Virus record (IMG/VR): IMGVR_UViG_3300036770_003657
Span: 1-64,000 of that record
Strand: one strand, 5' to 3'
DNA from: a virus
DNA: 64,000 nt
The notes below the pieces were generated by a model. It was not told the origin of the DNA, did not search any database, and saw only the letters and a list, made by a program, of their open reading frames with translations. The number at the start of each line of letters is the position of its first letter. Position 1 is the stretch's first letter. The position numbers and the translations under genes are program-made. This document shows positions 13,941-20,588 of the stretch, piece by piece.

Positions 13941-14195
13941 ATGGGAATGTGGACTACGGAGAATCAGGACACTATGAAAGATGTGCTTAAGGCCTTCAAC
14001 GATGCTGCTTATGCTAACTATGGCAATCACTCTTATGCTGCTGGCTACTTGGAGAGCCTTGTTGTAGAGATGCTGGCTCACTGTCCCAAGCGGTATCAGA
14101 AGAGCTTGATACAGAGCATGATTGGTGTAACGCAACGGCAAGAGAAGGAGGCCATTGCCAAGATGAACAAGGTAGTCAATACCCACATAGGTTGA
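13941..14195 (+). CDS. Hypothetical protein, 84 aa
   Basis: MGMWTTENQDTMKDVLKAFN start, then a helical domain. The ATG follows GGAGCAAAAA. The TGA stop (14193-14195) lies inside the TTGACA of the next promoter. Function unknown. Confidence 0.7.
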   Translation: MGMWTTENQDTMKDVLKAFNDAAYANYGNHSYAAGYLESLVVEMLAHCPKRYQKSLIQSMIGVTQRQEKEAIAKMNKVVNTHIG

Positions 14196-14220
14196 CAGGT
14201 CTTTGGATCGGTTGTATAAT
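14192..14220 (+). promoter_or_regulatory. Early promoter, TTGACAGGTCTTT family
   Basis: TTGACA (14192-14197), 17-bp spacer, TATAAT (14215-14220), within the conserved context ACCCACATAGG upstream and AACAACAAGGAGCAGCAA downstream. Confidence 0.85.
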
Positions 14221-14250
14221 ATGGTTATAGTAAACAACAAGGAGCAGCAA

Positions 14251-14445
14251 ATGGGTTGGATAAAGAATGGAGAGCATGTAAAGGCAGTATACATGGGCCA
14301 ACCCATTGAGGGCCGTGTTGAGGACAGCCGTGTCAAGTATGGTGGACGAGTGCAATATACAGTGGAGTTAACGCAGCCAATCCAATTGCGTTGGAGAACT
14401 GAGCAGACAACCCGTGTGCTCATTGAAGATCGAGATTTAGTATAA
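14251..14445 (+). CDS. Hypothetical protein, 64 aa
   Basis: Reads as a small beta-barrel (HVKAVYMGQPIEGRVEDSRV, GRVQYTVELTQPIQLRW), reminiscent of SH3-like or KOW-like folds. ATG at 14251 is placed by GGAGCAGCAA. First of a unit of about six small genes. Confidence 0.65.
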   Translation: MGWIKNGEHVKAVYMGQPIEGRVEDSRVKYGGRVQYTVELTQPIQLRWRTEQTTRVLIEDRDLV

Positions 14446-14455
14446 GGAGCCTATT

Positions 14456-14653
14456 ATGTGGACCAAACAAGATAGCTATCGTAGCCGTCGTTATACTTGC
14501 GAACTCTTAAGCCTTGTGGAAGACGACATGATCGACAAGGACACGTTGATTAGGGACTTATTAGGCTATTTGAGTGAGAGTGAAGTAGCGGACTTTGTTC
14601 GTAAGAATGACTTAATGCCCTGGCTCTACAATGAGGACAATGAAGATGAGTAG
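14456..14653 (+). CDS. Hypothetical protein, 65 aa
   Basis: TAAGGAGC precedes the ATG. Helical protein (TLIRDLLGYLSESEVADFVR) with an acidic tail (NEDNEDE). Function unknown. Confidence 0.65.
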   Translation: MWTKQDSYRSRRYTCELLSLVEDDMIDKDTLIRDLLGYLSESEVADFVRKNDLMPWLYNEDNEDE

Positions 14654-14819
14654 AATGAGTGACTTAGATATAGAAATGCAGGAGATGTTAGAGCGTGGAG
14701 TAGGTATAGATGATGTTGCTGCCTACTTCAATGTACCCGTTGAGTGGGTATGGCAAGCTCATGCCAATCTTCTACAGAGCTTGGCTGACCTGTGGTTTGA
14801 CAACGTAGAAACTAACTAA
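14646..14819 (+). CDS. Small helix-turn-helix-like protein, 57 aa
   Basis: Overlaps the preceding gene by 8 bases. GVGIDDVAAYFNVPVEWVWQ resembles a helix-turn-helix (helix, turn, recognition helix with aliphatic spacing). Possible DNA-binding protein or antirepressor; too short for confidence. Confidence 0.55.
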   Translation: MSRMSDLDIEMQEMLERGVGIDDVAAYFNVPVEWVWQAHANLLQSLADLWFDNVETN

Positions 14820-14828
14820 GGAATAGAT

Positions 14829-15356
14829 ATGCCTAATTGGTGCTCAAACAAATTAACTCTCAGACACAAGCAGCCAGACCGATTGGAAGCGGCCATAGAT
14901 GCCTTCAAGGAGGGTAAGTTCTTAGAACACTTTGTTGCCTTACCCAATGGTCAATGGAACTATGACTTCTGTGTCTCCAACTGGGGAACTAAGTGGGATG
15001 TCAGTGGAGATGACAGAGATGTGGTGGTAGAACCAGATTCAGTGATCTTCTACTTTGACAGTGCGTGGAGTCCACCCTCTGAAGCATACAGAGCAATGGC
15101 AGCACAAGGCTTTGAAGTAGAGGCCCTGTACAATGAGCCAGGCATGTGCTTTGTAGGCAAGATCATAGCCGATGAGGATGGCTTTGACGATCTCTACTAC
15201 GAATATGGTAGTGAGGATTCAAACACGGTGAGACTCCTCATTGGAGAAGAACTTGATGACTACTATGGCATCAGCGAGTTTATGGAACAGATGGAAGTGG
15301 AAAGACTAGAGAACGAATTAGACGAGATCATCAACGAGGAGAATAAAGATGAGTAA
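14829..15356 (+). CDS. YubB/Api92-like ferredoxin-fold protein, 175 aa
   Basis: MPNWCSNKLTL at the N-terminus followed by a FDSAWSPPSEAYRAMA segment is characteristic of the phage/plasmid family with a ferredoxin-like domain in Api92-like proteins (DUF1281-type). The first 120 residues form the domain; the last 60 are acidic and helical. Function is not established for the family. AAGGAATAG lies upstream. Confidence 0.7.
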   Translation: MPNWCSNKLTLRHKQPDRLEAAIDAFKEGKFLEHFVALPNGQWNYDFCVSNWGTKWDVSGDDRDVVVEPDSVIFYFDSAWSPPSEAYRAMAAQGFEVEALYNEPGMCFVGKIIADEDGFDDLYYEYGSEDSNTVRLLIGEELDDYYGISEFMEQMEVERLENELDEIINEENKDE

Positions 15357-15516
15357 GGTCTTTGATTTTGTAGTGGAAGCAGCTCTACGTAGGGCTCCTG
15401 TGTGCAAGGTCTGTGAGCTGCCCACGAGTGCGGCTGTTGTAAATGGACAACGGTTGACGGCCAAACAATTGGCAAAATTCAACAAGGCAAGGCTTGACAA
15501 GGCAACGAAACGGTAG
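15349..15516 (+). CDS. Small basic protein with a CxxC pair, 55 aa
   Basis: Overlaps the end of the preceding gene (ATGAGTAA). MSKVFDFVVEAALRRAPVCK and VCEL give a single CxxC, and the C-terminus is basic and helical (KFNKARLDKATKR). The last codons contain the next promoter's -35. Confidence 0.55.
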   Translation: MSKVFDFVVEAALRRAPVCKVCELPTSAAVVNGQRLTAKQLAKFNKARLDKATKR

Positions 15517-15522
15517 TATTAT
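15494..15522 (+). promoter_or_regulatory. Sigma70-type promoter
   Basis: TTGACA (15494-15499), 17-bp spacer, TATTAT (15517-15522). The spacer is not of the GGTCTTT type. Drives the gene at 15575. Confidence 0.75.
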
Positions 15523-15574
15523 ACGATTATGCACTAATGCATATCAACTCTGTTAAATACGAAAGGCAAATATT

Positions 15575-15958
15575 ATGGCAACTGAAAAATTATTCACTGT
15601 AGCAGGCATCAGCAAGCTTCCTTCAACCCACGGCAGCGAGTACAAGGTACGCTTTGCCAATGACGTCATGCGTGTCAAAGTCCTACTCAAAGGTGGACAC
15701 GAAGATGTGCGTCTTGTAGAACTTGATGCTCCTAGTACTAAGATGGAGGCTGTACAAATCCTCAAAGGTATGGATGAGTTTAGCGATGTCATCGCACAGG
15801 CTACCCTCAATGACTTCATTGAGGAGAATACTCCAAAGGCACCTCGTGAGAAGGCAGTTAAGGCACCTAAGATCAAGCCTGAGTCAACTCCTACTGCCAC
15901 TAAGGCACCTAAGGCCAAGATTGAGATGCCCACTGACATGGAGGATGCTCCCTTCTAA
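15575..15958 (+). CDS. Phage protein with an SSB-like acidic C-terminal tip, 127 aa
   Basis: Residues 1-85 form a compact domain (KLFTVAGISKLPSTHGSEYK, VRVKVLLKGGHEDVRLVELD); residues 86-115 are a Lys/Pro/Ala linker; the end is PTDMEDAPF. Domain, flexible linker, and acidic tip ending in proline-phenylalanine is the layout of bacterial SSB (DDDIPF) and its partner-binding tail. I infer a nucleic-acid-associated protein that recruits partners; the N-terminal domain is not a recognisable OB-fold. AAGGCAAATATT lies before the ATG. Confidence 0.7.
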   Translation: MATEKLFTVAGISKLPSTHGSEYKVRFANDVMRVKVLLKGGHEDVRLVELDAPSTKMEAVQILKGMDEFSDVIAQATLNDFIEENTPKAPREKAVKAPKIKPESTPTATKAPKAKIEMPTDMEDAPF

Positions 15959-16148
15959 TGAGCTGGGAATTGTACGAAGTAATGGCCACAGATGATCGTG
16001 GCCATGAGTCACTCTACTATGCTACAAAGAGCTTGAAAGAGGCTAAGGCTATGGCCCAACAGGCTCTACGTGAAGGTATGGTGAGTTGCGTAGTGAATAG
16101 AGAGACTGAAGACGGAGACAGTGAGTGCGTCTTCGAGTGTAAATCATA

Positions 16149-16149
<1 letters not shown>
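15958..16149 (+). CDS. Hypothetical protein, 63 aa
   Basis: TAATG-coupled to the previous gene. MSWELYEVMATDDRGHESLY, then a helix with SLKEAKAMAQQALREG: a small beta-alpha domain common among phage early proteins. Its last stop base is the first base of the tRNA that follows. Confidence 0.65.
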
Positions 16150-16227
<78 letters not shown>

Positions 16228-16243
16228 ACTACAAAGGTAACAT

Positions 16244-16522
16244 ATGGCAAGTAAACTGGACAAGTATCTTAGACCCACAGTGATCTTTGATGTACAGAAT
16301 CCTGAACATAGACAACACTATTTCAACTTCCTAGACACTAGAACTTGGAGTGCCTGTCCCTATCAGTTCATCACAGGCAATAGAGATGACAGCCCAATCT
16401 TGACTGTGGCCATAGAGCATCAATTGCTCAAATATTACAGGGACGCTGACAGAGCCTTGGCCAAGAAGGGTCACAATCTCATAGAAGTGGCCATGCGTGT
16501 GGTGGATGAGGAGCATGTCTAG
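16244..16522 (+). CDS. Hypothetical protein, 92 aa
   Basis: AAAGGTAAC precedes the ATG. Reads YLRPTVIFDVQNPEHRQHYF and SACPYQFITGNRDDSPILTV: a small alpha/beta protein. Unknown function; co-transcribed with the upstream tRNA. Confidence 0.7.
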   Translation: MASKLDKYLRPTVIFDVQNPEHRQHYFNFLDTRTWSACPYQFITGNRDDSPILTVAIEHQLLKYYRDADRALAKKGHNLIEVAMRVVDEEHV

Positions 16523-16524
16523 AC

Positions 16525-16542
16525 TGTTGTTTACGTACAACA
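16525..16542. promoter_or_regulatory. Palindromic operator-like box
   Basis: TGTTGT-TTACGT-ACAACA with 6-bp perfect arms. It ends exactly 14 bases before the -35 at 16557. Confidence 0.6.
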
Positions 16543-16556
16543 AATACCCACACAAG

Positions 16557-16585
16557 TTGACAGGACTTTAGAGCTCGCGTATAAT
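16557..16585 (+). promoter_or_regulatory. Early promoter, TTGACAGG family
   Basis: TTGACA (16557-16562), 17-bp spacer GGACTTTAGAGCTCGCG, TATAAT (16580-16585). Confidence 0.85.
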
Positions 16586-16618
16586 TGCTTTATTAGTTAA
16601 ACAACACAGGGCAATTAA

Positions 16619-16792
16619 ATGCAAAAAGTATATAATTTGTTTTTTTATAACGACAGCAACGAGCGTGAGCACTGGGGTACATACGGCACAAAAGTGGCTG
16701 CTGAGCGGGCCATTGTAGAGACGCAAGAGGAGTTTGGCAGTGACATTTTTGCAACAGAACAGTTTAGCATAGAGACTAGCACAGTAGCATAA
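16619..16792 (+). CDS. Hypothetical protein, 57 aa
   Basis: MQKVYNLFFYNDSNEREHWG followed by a helix (TKVAAERAIVETQEEFG). Preceded by ACAGGGCAATTAA and an early promoter. A small phage early protein of unknown role. Confidence 0.65.
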   Translation: MQKVYNLFFYNDSNEREHWGTYGTKVAAERAIVETQEEFGSDIFATEQFSIETSTVA

Positions 16793-16804
16793 TACCCACA
16801 GAGG

Positions 16805-16833
16805 TTGACAGGTCTTTAGAAGGCCTGTATAAT
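16805..16833 (+). promoter_or_regulatory. Early promoter, TTGACAGGTCTTT family
   Basis: TTGACA (16805-16810), 17-bp spacer, TATAAT (16828-16833); leader GGAGCGAAAA. Confidence 0.85.
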
Positions 16834-16862
16834 GCTTGTATAGTAAACAAAAGGAGCGAAAA

Positions 16863-17066
16863 ATGGGATTTGAAAAGCGTGTTATAGAAGTGGTCAGAAC
16901 TGTTACAGACGCAGAAGCACATTTCTATGAGGGTTCACTGTTCCTGCATACAGCAGACAGAGACATAGCAGTGCTGGTCTACAATGCCCTGCGTAAAAGG
17001 GTAACAGGCAGGCTGGCATTTGGTCCTGCAGGCGAATTTGAAACTGTATACGATTTTTTAGCATAA
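16863..17066 (+). CDS. Hypothetical protein, 67 aa
   Basis: A small ferredoxin-like pattern: EKRVIEVVRTVTDAEAHFYE, then ADRDIAVLVYNALRKRV and GEFETVYDFLA. The start is placed by GGAGCGAA. Heads a unit of three genes plus two tRNAs. Confidence 0.65.
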   Translation: MGFEKRVIEVVRTVTDAEAHFYEGSLFLHTADRDIAVLVYNALRKRVTGRLAFGPAGEFETVYDFLA

Positions 17067-17075
17067 GGACTAGAC

Positions 17076-17396
17076 ATGTTAAAATTACATAAGGTAGAAC
17101 AGTTAGAGGATATGATTACTATACGCTTTGACTGTGACTTTTTTGTAACAATGGCTGGAGACGGCTTGTGGGGCTGTGAGGCTGGACGCAAGGTGCGAGT
17201 GTTCACCATAGATGTTAACATAAGAGACAATATGCGAGTTGAGGTCAATGTGGGACACGACAGCAATTGGGATATCTATACTGATACGGCTTTTGAGCGA
17301 GCAATCAGTGATAGGTTAGGCATCCCAGTAGGCTTTACAGAACAGGGTATGCAGGACGACGAGATGGCTAGTATGGAGGCTAAGGTATGCGTATAG
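17076..17396 (+). CDS. Hypothetical protein, 106 aa
   Basis: Beta-rich (MITIRFDCDFFVTMAGDGLW; RVFTIDVNIRDNMRVEVNVG) with a helical C-terminal part containing ERAISDRLGIP. Short AAGGAC before the ATG. Function unknown. Confidence 0.7.
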   Translation: MLKLHKVEQLEDMITIRFDCDFFVTMAGDGLWGCEAGRKVRVFTIDVNIRDNMRVEVNVGHDSNWDIYTDTAFERAISDRLGIPVGFTEQGMQDDEMASMEAKVCV

Positions 17397-17623
17397 TACA
17401 TGACTATGGACTGGTTAGGGTTGTGAGCTTGGGAGACCCATTTGCTAACACCTACGATATCCGTTGTGAAGTTTATGACGAGGCAGCAGACATTTGGAGG
17501 CTATGGCATGGCTTTAACAGCCTAAGCGATGACTATGCCTACACCAATGCTCGTGAGGCTGCTGGTCGTGCTATAAAGGAGTTGGCCCGACTAAAGGCAG
17601 AGGCACTCGTAGGCGCTAAATAA
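17387..17623 (+). CDS. Hypothetical protein, 78 aa
   Basis: Overlaps the preceding gene by 10 bases. LVRVVSLGDPFANTYDIRCE then a helix (NAREAAGRAIKELARLKAEA). Followed by two tRNA genes on the same strand. Confidence 0.65.
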   Translation: MRIVHDYGLVRVVSLGDPFANTYDIRCEVYDEAADIWRLWHGFNSLSDDYAYTNAREAAGRAIKELARLKAEALVGAK

Positions 17624-17630
17624 CATCCAA

Positions 17631-17715
17631 GCTCCAATGGCGTAATAGGTAGCCGCACGGGACTTAAAATCCCGGGTCGAGAGGCGTCCCGGTTCGAGTC
17701 CGGGTTGGAGCACCA
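17631..17715 (+). tRNA. tRNA-Leu (anticodon TAA)
   Basis: Acceptor GCTCCAA/TTGGAGC, anticodon stem CGGGA/TCCCG with loop CTTAAAA, long variable arm typical of tRNA-Leu, T loop TTCGAGT, encoded CCA. Reads UUA, a codon favoured in AT-rich phage genes. Confidence 0.95.
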
Positions 17716-17718
17716 AAT

Positions 17719-17793
17719 ACCACCGTCGTTCAACGGATAGGACAGGAGTCTTCTAAACTCTAAATGGGGGTTCGATTCCCTCCGGTGGTGCCA
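17719..17793 (+). tRNA. tRNA-Arg (anticodon TCT)
   Basis: Acceptor ACCACCG/CGGTGGT, D stem GTTC/GGAC, anticodon stem GGAGT/ACTCT with loop CTTCTAA, T loop TTCGATT, encoded CCA. Reads AGA, frequent in the AT-rich structural genes of this phage. Confidence 0.94.
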
Positions 17794-17811
17794 TACAACA
17801 AAGGACAAGAC

Positions 17812-18051
17812 ATGGGTTGGGTTGTATACACAGAACAACATGGACAGATCATCAGGTACTATAAGACATCTGGACCAGCCAAGAGGTTGGTGAACCAGCA
17901 CAATAGACTGGTGGACCAGCGTGGTTTCAGCTGGTCCAAGGGTAAGGTGGCCTGCTGCCCTTTCCCACAGTTCGAAGGTGTGCTCTTGGGCCTACGAGGA
18001 GAAGAACTAAAGATGTGGCAATTTTTCAACAGTAAGGGAATACCCACATAG
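17812..18051 (+). CDS. Hypothetical protein, 79 aa
   Basis: MGWVVYTEQHGQIIRYYKTS start; the ATG at 17812 follows AAAGGACAAGAC. Basic middle (SWSKGKVACCPF). Its TAG stop is the TAG of the conserved CACATAGG context just before the next promoter. Confidence 0.65.
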   Translation: MGWVVYTEQHGQIIRYYKTSGPAKRLVNQHNRLVDQRGFSWSKGKVACCPFPQFEGVLLGLRGEELKMWQFFNSKGIPT

Positions 18052-18052
18052 G

Positions 18053-18081
18053 TTGACAGGTCTTTGCTTTGATACTATAAT
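18053..18081 (+). promoter_or_regulatory. Early promoter, TTGACAGGTCTTT family
   Basis: TTGACA (18053-18058), 17-bp spacer, TATAAT (18076-18081). Confidence 0.85.
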
Positions 18082-18111
18082 ATCTCTATAGTAAACAACA
18101 AGGAGCAGCAA

Positions 18112-18303
18112 ATGGGCTACAAGGTACTAGGCAAGTTTGAAGATGTTATGCAAGGCTTTGGCCCACGCAAAGGTCTAGAAGGTCCCTTCAACTTTAACGG
18201 CCGTGTGTTGTATTACGACAACAAGGAAGGCAAGTACTACGACCCACGTACTGACTTCTATGTCAGTTACGATGAGTGGTTCCAATTAGCAGGTCTTAAG
18301 TAA
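18112..18303 (+). CDS. Hypothetical protein, 63 aa
   Basis: Aromatic-rich small protein (GRVLYYDNKEGKYYDPRTDF, then YDEWFQLAG). Preceded by GGAGCAGCAA. Unknown function. Confidence 0.65.
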   Translation: MGYKVLGKFEDVMQGFGPRKGLEGPFNFNGRVLYYDNKEGKYYDPRTDFYVSYDEWFQLAGLK

Positions 18304-18313
18304 GGAGATTGAC

Positions 18314-18487
18314 ATGATTGAGCGTAATCTAAATGCAGCGGGTCGGAGAGCCAATGTGCTGTTCGGCTTTGTTGAGGTGGTAGACGGCTTGGTCAGAGTA
18401 TTGAGCTTGGGCTTCCTCCACACCCGCCTGTGCCTAATCGTTACCCGTTGGCAAGTCCGTCGGGCTTTCCAAAACCGTAGAGGTTGA
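18314..18487 (+). CDS. Small basic amphipathic protein, 57 aa
   Basis: Preceded by AAGGAGATTGAC. Contains a hydrophobic stretch (NVLFGFVEVVDGLVRVLSLG) and a basic C-terminus (RWQVRRAFQNRRG); it may be membrane-associated. The TGA stop lies inside the next TTGACA. Confidence 0.6.
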   Translation: MIERNLNAAGRRANVLFGFVEVVDGLVRVLSLGFLHTRLCLIVTRWQVRRAFQNRRG

Positions 18488-18512
18488 CACTAGCACCGAA
18501 AGGTGCTATACT
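18484..18512 (+). promoter_or_regulatory. Early promoter, variant spacer
   Basis: TTGACA (18484-18489), 17-bp spacer CTAGCACCGAAAGGTGC, TATACT (18507-18512). The spacer itself is an inverted repeat (AGCACC/GGTGCT), unlike the other members. Confidence 0.8.
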
Positions 18513-18542
18513 ATGGTTACAGTGAACAACAAGGAGCGGCAA

Positions 18543-18713
18543 ATGGATCAAGCAATCTACGTTATAGAAGGTGTTGGTGAGTACGGCTTGGACCTGGATC
18601 ACAGCCCAGGAGTTGGCGGCTACTATGTCAAACTCTACGATGGATCCTACGATGCCAGTGGCTTTGACACTGAACGAGAAGCACGAGAAGAACTGGAGTA
18701 CCTAACCCAATGA
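18543..18713 (+). CDS. Hypothetical protein, 56 aa
   Basis: MDQAIYVIEGVGEYGLDLDH, then a helix (DTEREAREELEYLTQ): a small beta-alpha fold. Start placed by GGAGCGGCAA. Confidence 0.65.
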   Translation: MDQAIYVIEGVGEYGLDLDHSPGVGGYYVKLYDGSYDASGFDTEREAREELEYLTQ

Positions 18714-18880
18714 ACACCGAGGAGCAGGAGATCTCTTACTATGTGGTCATAGAGCACGAGGGCGAAACTGCTCGCTTAGAGTGTGCTAGCCTTGAAGAAG
18801 CACAGCGGGTAAGGCAAAGTTTTGTCAACTGGGGTGGCTACCAATCTGTTGAGATTCTCAGCAAAGACCCTACAGGTTGA
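18710..18880 (+). CDS. Hypothetical protein, 56 aa
   Basis: ATGA-coupled to the previous gene. EISYYVVIEHEGETARLECA, then LEEAQRVRQSFVNW, a layout similar to its neighbour. The TGA stop is inside the next TTGACA. Confidence 0.6.
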   Translation: MNTEEQEISYYVVIEHEGETARLECASLEEAQRVRQSFVNWGGYQSVEILSKDPTG

Positions 18881-18905
18881 CAGGGTATTCAAACGGTGCT
18901 ATACT
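18877..18905 (+). promoter_or_regulatory. Early promoter, TTGACAGGGTATT variant
   Basis: TTGACA (18877-18882), 17-bp spacer GGGTATTCAAACGGTGC, TATACT (18900-18905); a similar variant recurs at 20928. Confidence 0.85.
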
Positions 18906-18935
18906 ATGGTTACAGTGAACAACAAGGAGCAAGAA

Positions 18936-19160
18936 ATGAACGAAAGAATCCGAGAACTTGCTGAACAGGCTGAATGGCGATTTGCCGACCGAGCAACAGG
19001 TAATTTTTCCGAATATGATCAACGATTAGAAAAGTTCGCCGAGTTGATTGTACGGAATTGTATTGTAGACTTTTACAGAAATTACCTAGATACCACTAGT
19101 GATGAAGATATCACCAAGCAGGTTGATAGATATGTAAAACAACAATTTGGAGTTGAATAA
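18936..19160 (+). CDS. Small phage protein, KFAELIVRECA family (copy 6)
   Basis: Seventy-four residues: MNERIRELAEQA identical to copy 3, core KFAELIVRNCIVDFY, end QFGVE. It is 16 kb from the other members and sits behind an early promoter with leader GGAGCAAGAA, so the family spread with or between promoter cassettes. Confidence 0.8.
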   Translation: MNERIRELAEQAEWRFADRATGNFSEYDQRLEKFAELIVRNCIVDFYRNYLDTTSDEDITKQVDRYVKQQFGVE

Positions 19161-19169
19161 CCCTACAGG

Positions 19170-19198
19170 TTGACAGGTCTTTGGAACGGCACTATAAT
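19170..19198 (+). promoter_or_regulatory. Early promoter, TTGACAGGTCTTT family
   Basis: TTGACA (19170-19175), 17-bp spacer, TATAAT (19193-19198); leader AAAGGAGCGATAG. Confidence 0.85.
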
Positions 19199-19227
19199 AG
19201 ACACATAGTAAACAAAAGGAGCGATAG

Positions 19228-19344
19228 ATGAGCAAGTTGGATAGAGTGTTAGATGAACTGTTTTGGTTGGCTCTTTTTGCCATCCCCCCAGTGTTCGTTG
19301 TAACCTGTGTGAGTGGTATTGTTTACGGCCTGTTGTTTAGGTAA
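19228..19344 (+). CDS. Small membrane protein, 38 aa
   Basis: MSKLDRVLDELFWLALFAIP and VFVVTCVSGIVYGLLF: one long or two short transmembrane helices. Supported by its private promoter and GGAGCGATAG ribosome site. Confidence 0.65.
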   Translation: MSKLDRVLDELFWLALFAIPPVFVVTCVSGIVYGLLFR

Positions 19345-19356
19345 TACCCACATAGG

Positions 19357-19385
19357 TTGACAGGTCTTTGGAACGGTTGTATAAT
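19357..19385 (+). promoter_or_regulatory. Early promoter, TTGACAGGTCTTT family
   Basis: TTGACA (19357-19362), 17-bp spacer, TATAAT (19380-19385). The leader to the next ATG is unusually long (about 80 bases) and holds a degraded GGGGCGAAC ribosome-site remnant at about 19408, suggesting an insertion or loss of a small gene. Confidence 0.85.
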
Positions 19386-19472
19386 ATGGTTATAGTAAGC
19401 AAGCAGGGGCGAACAGACAAATTGCTTAGGCAGATGACCCCTGTGGACTTACCCAACATTTAGGAGCAACAA

Positions 19473-19772
19473 ATGGCCAAACTTATGATCCAGACCCAAG
19501 TACTTGAAAACTACGGCACTGAGTTCCGTCCACGCTGGAAAGCCAAAGGAGGCGACGACTATGTGGTACCCAACTTCACCCAATTCAATGACATCCACGC
19601 CGCTATCGATAGCATCAGGCAGCAGATTGAGACCGATAACAGTTTCTACCAGGAGTACATCGTTGACTGGTACGTGGCTGAGGACAACGAACTCACTAAG
19701 TGGGAACAACAGCAACTCGATCTCGACGGCAGGATCATCTACCCGGCAAAAGAGCTGGTGGCTGTAGCCTAA
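19473..19772 (+). CDS. Hypothetical protein, 99 aa
   Basis: Contains YGTEFRPRWKAKGGDDYVVP, then a helix and WYVAEDNELTKWEQQQ. I have seen this MAKLMIQTQVLENYG-type opening in phage proteins of unknown function. TAGGAGCAACAA lies before the ATG. Confidence 0.7.
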   Translation: MAKLMIQTQVLENYGTEFRPRWKAKGGDDYVVPNFTQFNDIHAAIDSIRQQIETDNSFYQEYIVDWYVAEDNELTKWEQQQLDLDGRIIYPAKELVAVA

Positions 19773-19782
19773 GGAGCAGACA

Positions 19783-19992
19783 ATGATAGAACTACACGGA
19801 TTGACCCGCAAGCAACGAATCCTAGCGGACACTCTTTGGAACAAATGCCAAAGCCAACAGGAAGTTGACTACATTCTCCAAACCTTTGGAGTGGATGCTC
19901 GTATTGTATACGAGATGATGTTGGCCCACAGCATGGACCAATATACACAAACGGATGAGGCTATGATGGTACTAGAGAGGTTTATGCTATGA
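19783..19992 (+). CDS. Hypothetical protein, 69 aa
   Basis: Helical (GLTRKQRILADTLWNKCQSQ; EVDYILQTFGVDARIVYEMM), resembling small helical adaptor proteins. TAAGGAGCAGAC lies before the ATG; ATGA overlap with the next gene. Confidence 0.7.
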   Translation: MIELHGLTRKQRILADTLWNKCQSQQEVDYILQTFGVDARIVYEMMLAHSMDQYTQTDEAMMVLERFML

Positions 19993-20270
19993 GGGTAGAA
20001 GCCATACACGGTGCAGGCTCCAGTGCTAGGGAGGTCATGATGGAGATGTGGAAGATGTCAATGACCCAGAGACTTATGCAGGACATGAAGAACAGGGTAA
20101 ACGGACAAAGCCGCCATCATAGCCAAGACATTATGGTGAACAGTGTGGGATCAGAGAACATCCATAGCCGTCCAGATAAGGACCGTCCACAGCCAGTTGA
20201 GCCTGCTGTGAAGATACATCTTAGTCCACAGGCCCAACTTATGGCCAAGATCAATACCCACACAGATTGA
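19989..20270 (+). CDS. Hypothetical protein, 93 aa
   Basis: Met-rich helical first half (REVMMEMWKMSMTQRLMQDM), then a polar, probably disordered region (SRPDKDRPQPVEPAVKIHLS). The stop TGA falls inside the next TTGACA. Confidence 0.65.
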   Translation: MRVEAIHGAGSSAREVMMEMWKMSMTQRLMQDMKNRVNGQSRHHSQDIMVNSVGSENIHSRPDKDRPQPVEPAVKIHLSPQAQLMAKINTHTD

Positions 20271-20295
20271 CAGGTCTTTGGAATGAGTGCATAAT
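20267..20295 (+). promoter_or_regulatory. Early promoter, TTGACAGGTCTTT family
   Basis: TTGACA (20267-20272), 17-bp spacer, CATAAT (20290-20295); the weaker -10 is shared with the promoter at 20554. Confidence 0.8.
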
Positions 20296-20325
20296 ACGAA
20301 CATACTAACACAACGGAGCAACAAG

Positions 20326-20541
20326 ATGCAAACCCTACTAGTTCATACCCTTGTACAATTCATCCTCAAGCGTCGTGCAGACTATCCCAGACATTTTAGC
20401 ATCAAACGAAGTGAACTTAACATTGTGGCATATCATAGTTTGGGTGTGGAGAGCCTCCGTTATATGACTGTGAAGAACTTAGAGACTGTGGCTTCAATGG
20501 TCAATGGTACTTACGAAAAGGCTCGTATAGAGTTCAACTAA
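20326..20541 (+). CDS. Hypothetical protein, 71 aa
   Basis: Basic N-terminal half (FILKRRADYPRHFSIKRSEL), then a helix (TVKNLETVASMVNGTYEKAR). ACGGAGCAACAAG lies before the ATG. Possibly nucleic-acid binding; not assignable. Confidence 0.65.
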   Translation: MQTLLVHTLVQFILKRRADYPRHFSIKRSELNIVAYHSLGVESLRYMTVKNLETVASMVNGTYEKARIEFN

Positions 20542-20553
20542 TACCCACACAGA

Positions 20554-20582
20554 TTGACAGGTCTTTGGAACGAGTGCATAAT
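20554..20582 (+). promoter_or_regulatory. Early promoter, TTGACAGGTCTTT family, leaderless arrangement
   Basis: TTGACA (20554-20559), 17-bp spacer, CATAAT (20577-20582). The next start codon, ATG 20589, is only six bases past the -10, so transcription would begin at or next to the start codon. Confidence 0.75.
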
Positions 20583-20588
20583 ACGAAC

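Noticed and set aside
19386-19463. Short reading frame starting in ATGGTTATAG after TATAAT (and similar frames behind other early promoters)
   Set aside because: The ATG lies immediately after the -10, upstream of the expected transcription start; real starts follow the GGAGC leader downstream.
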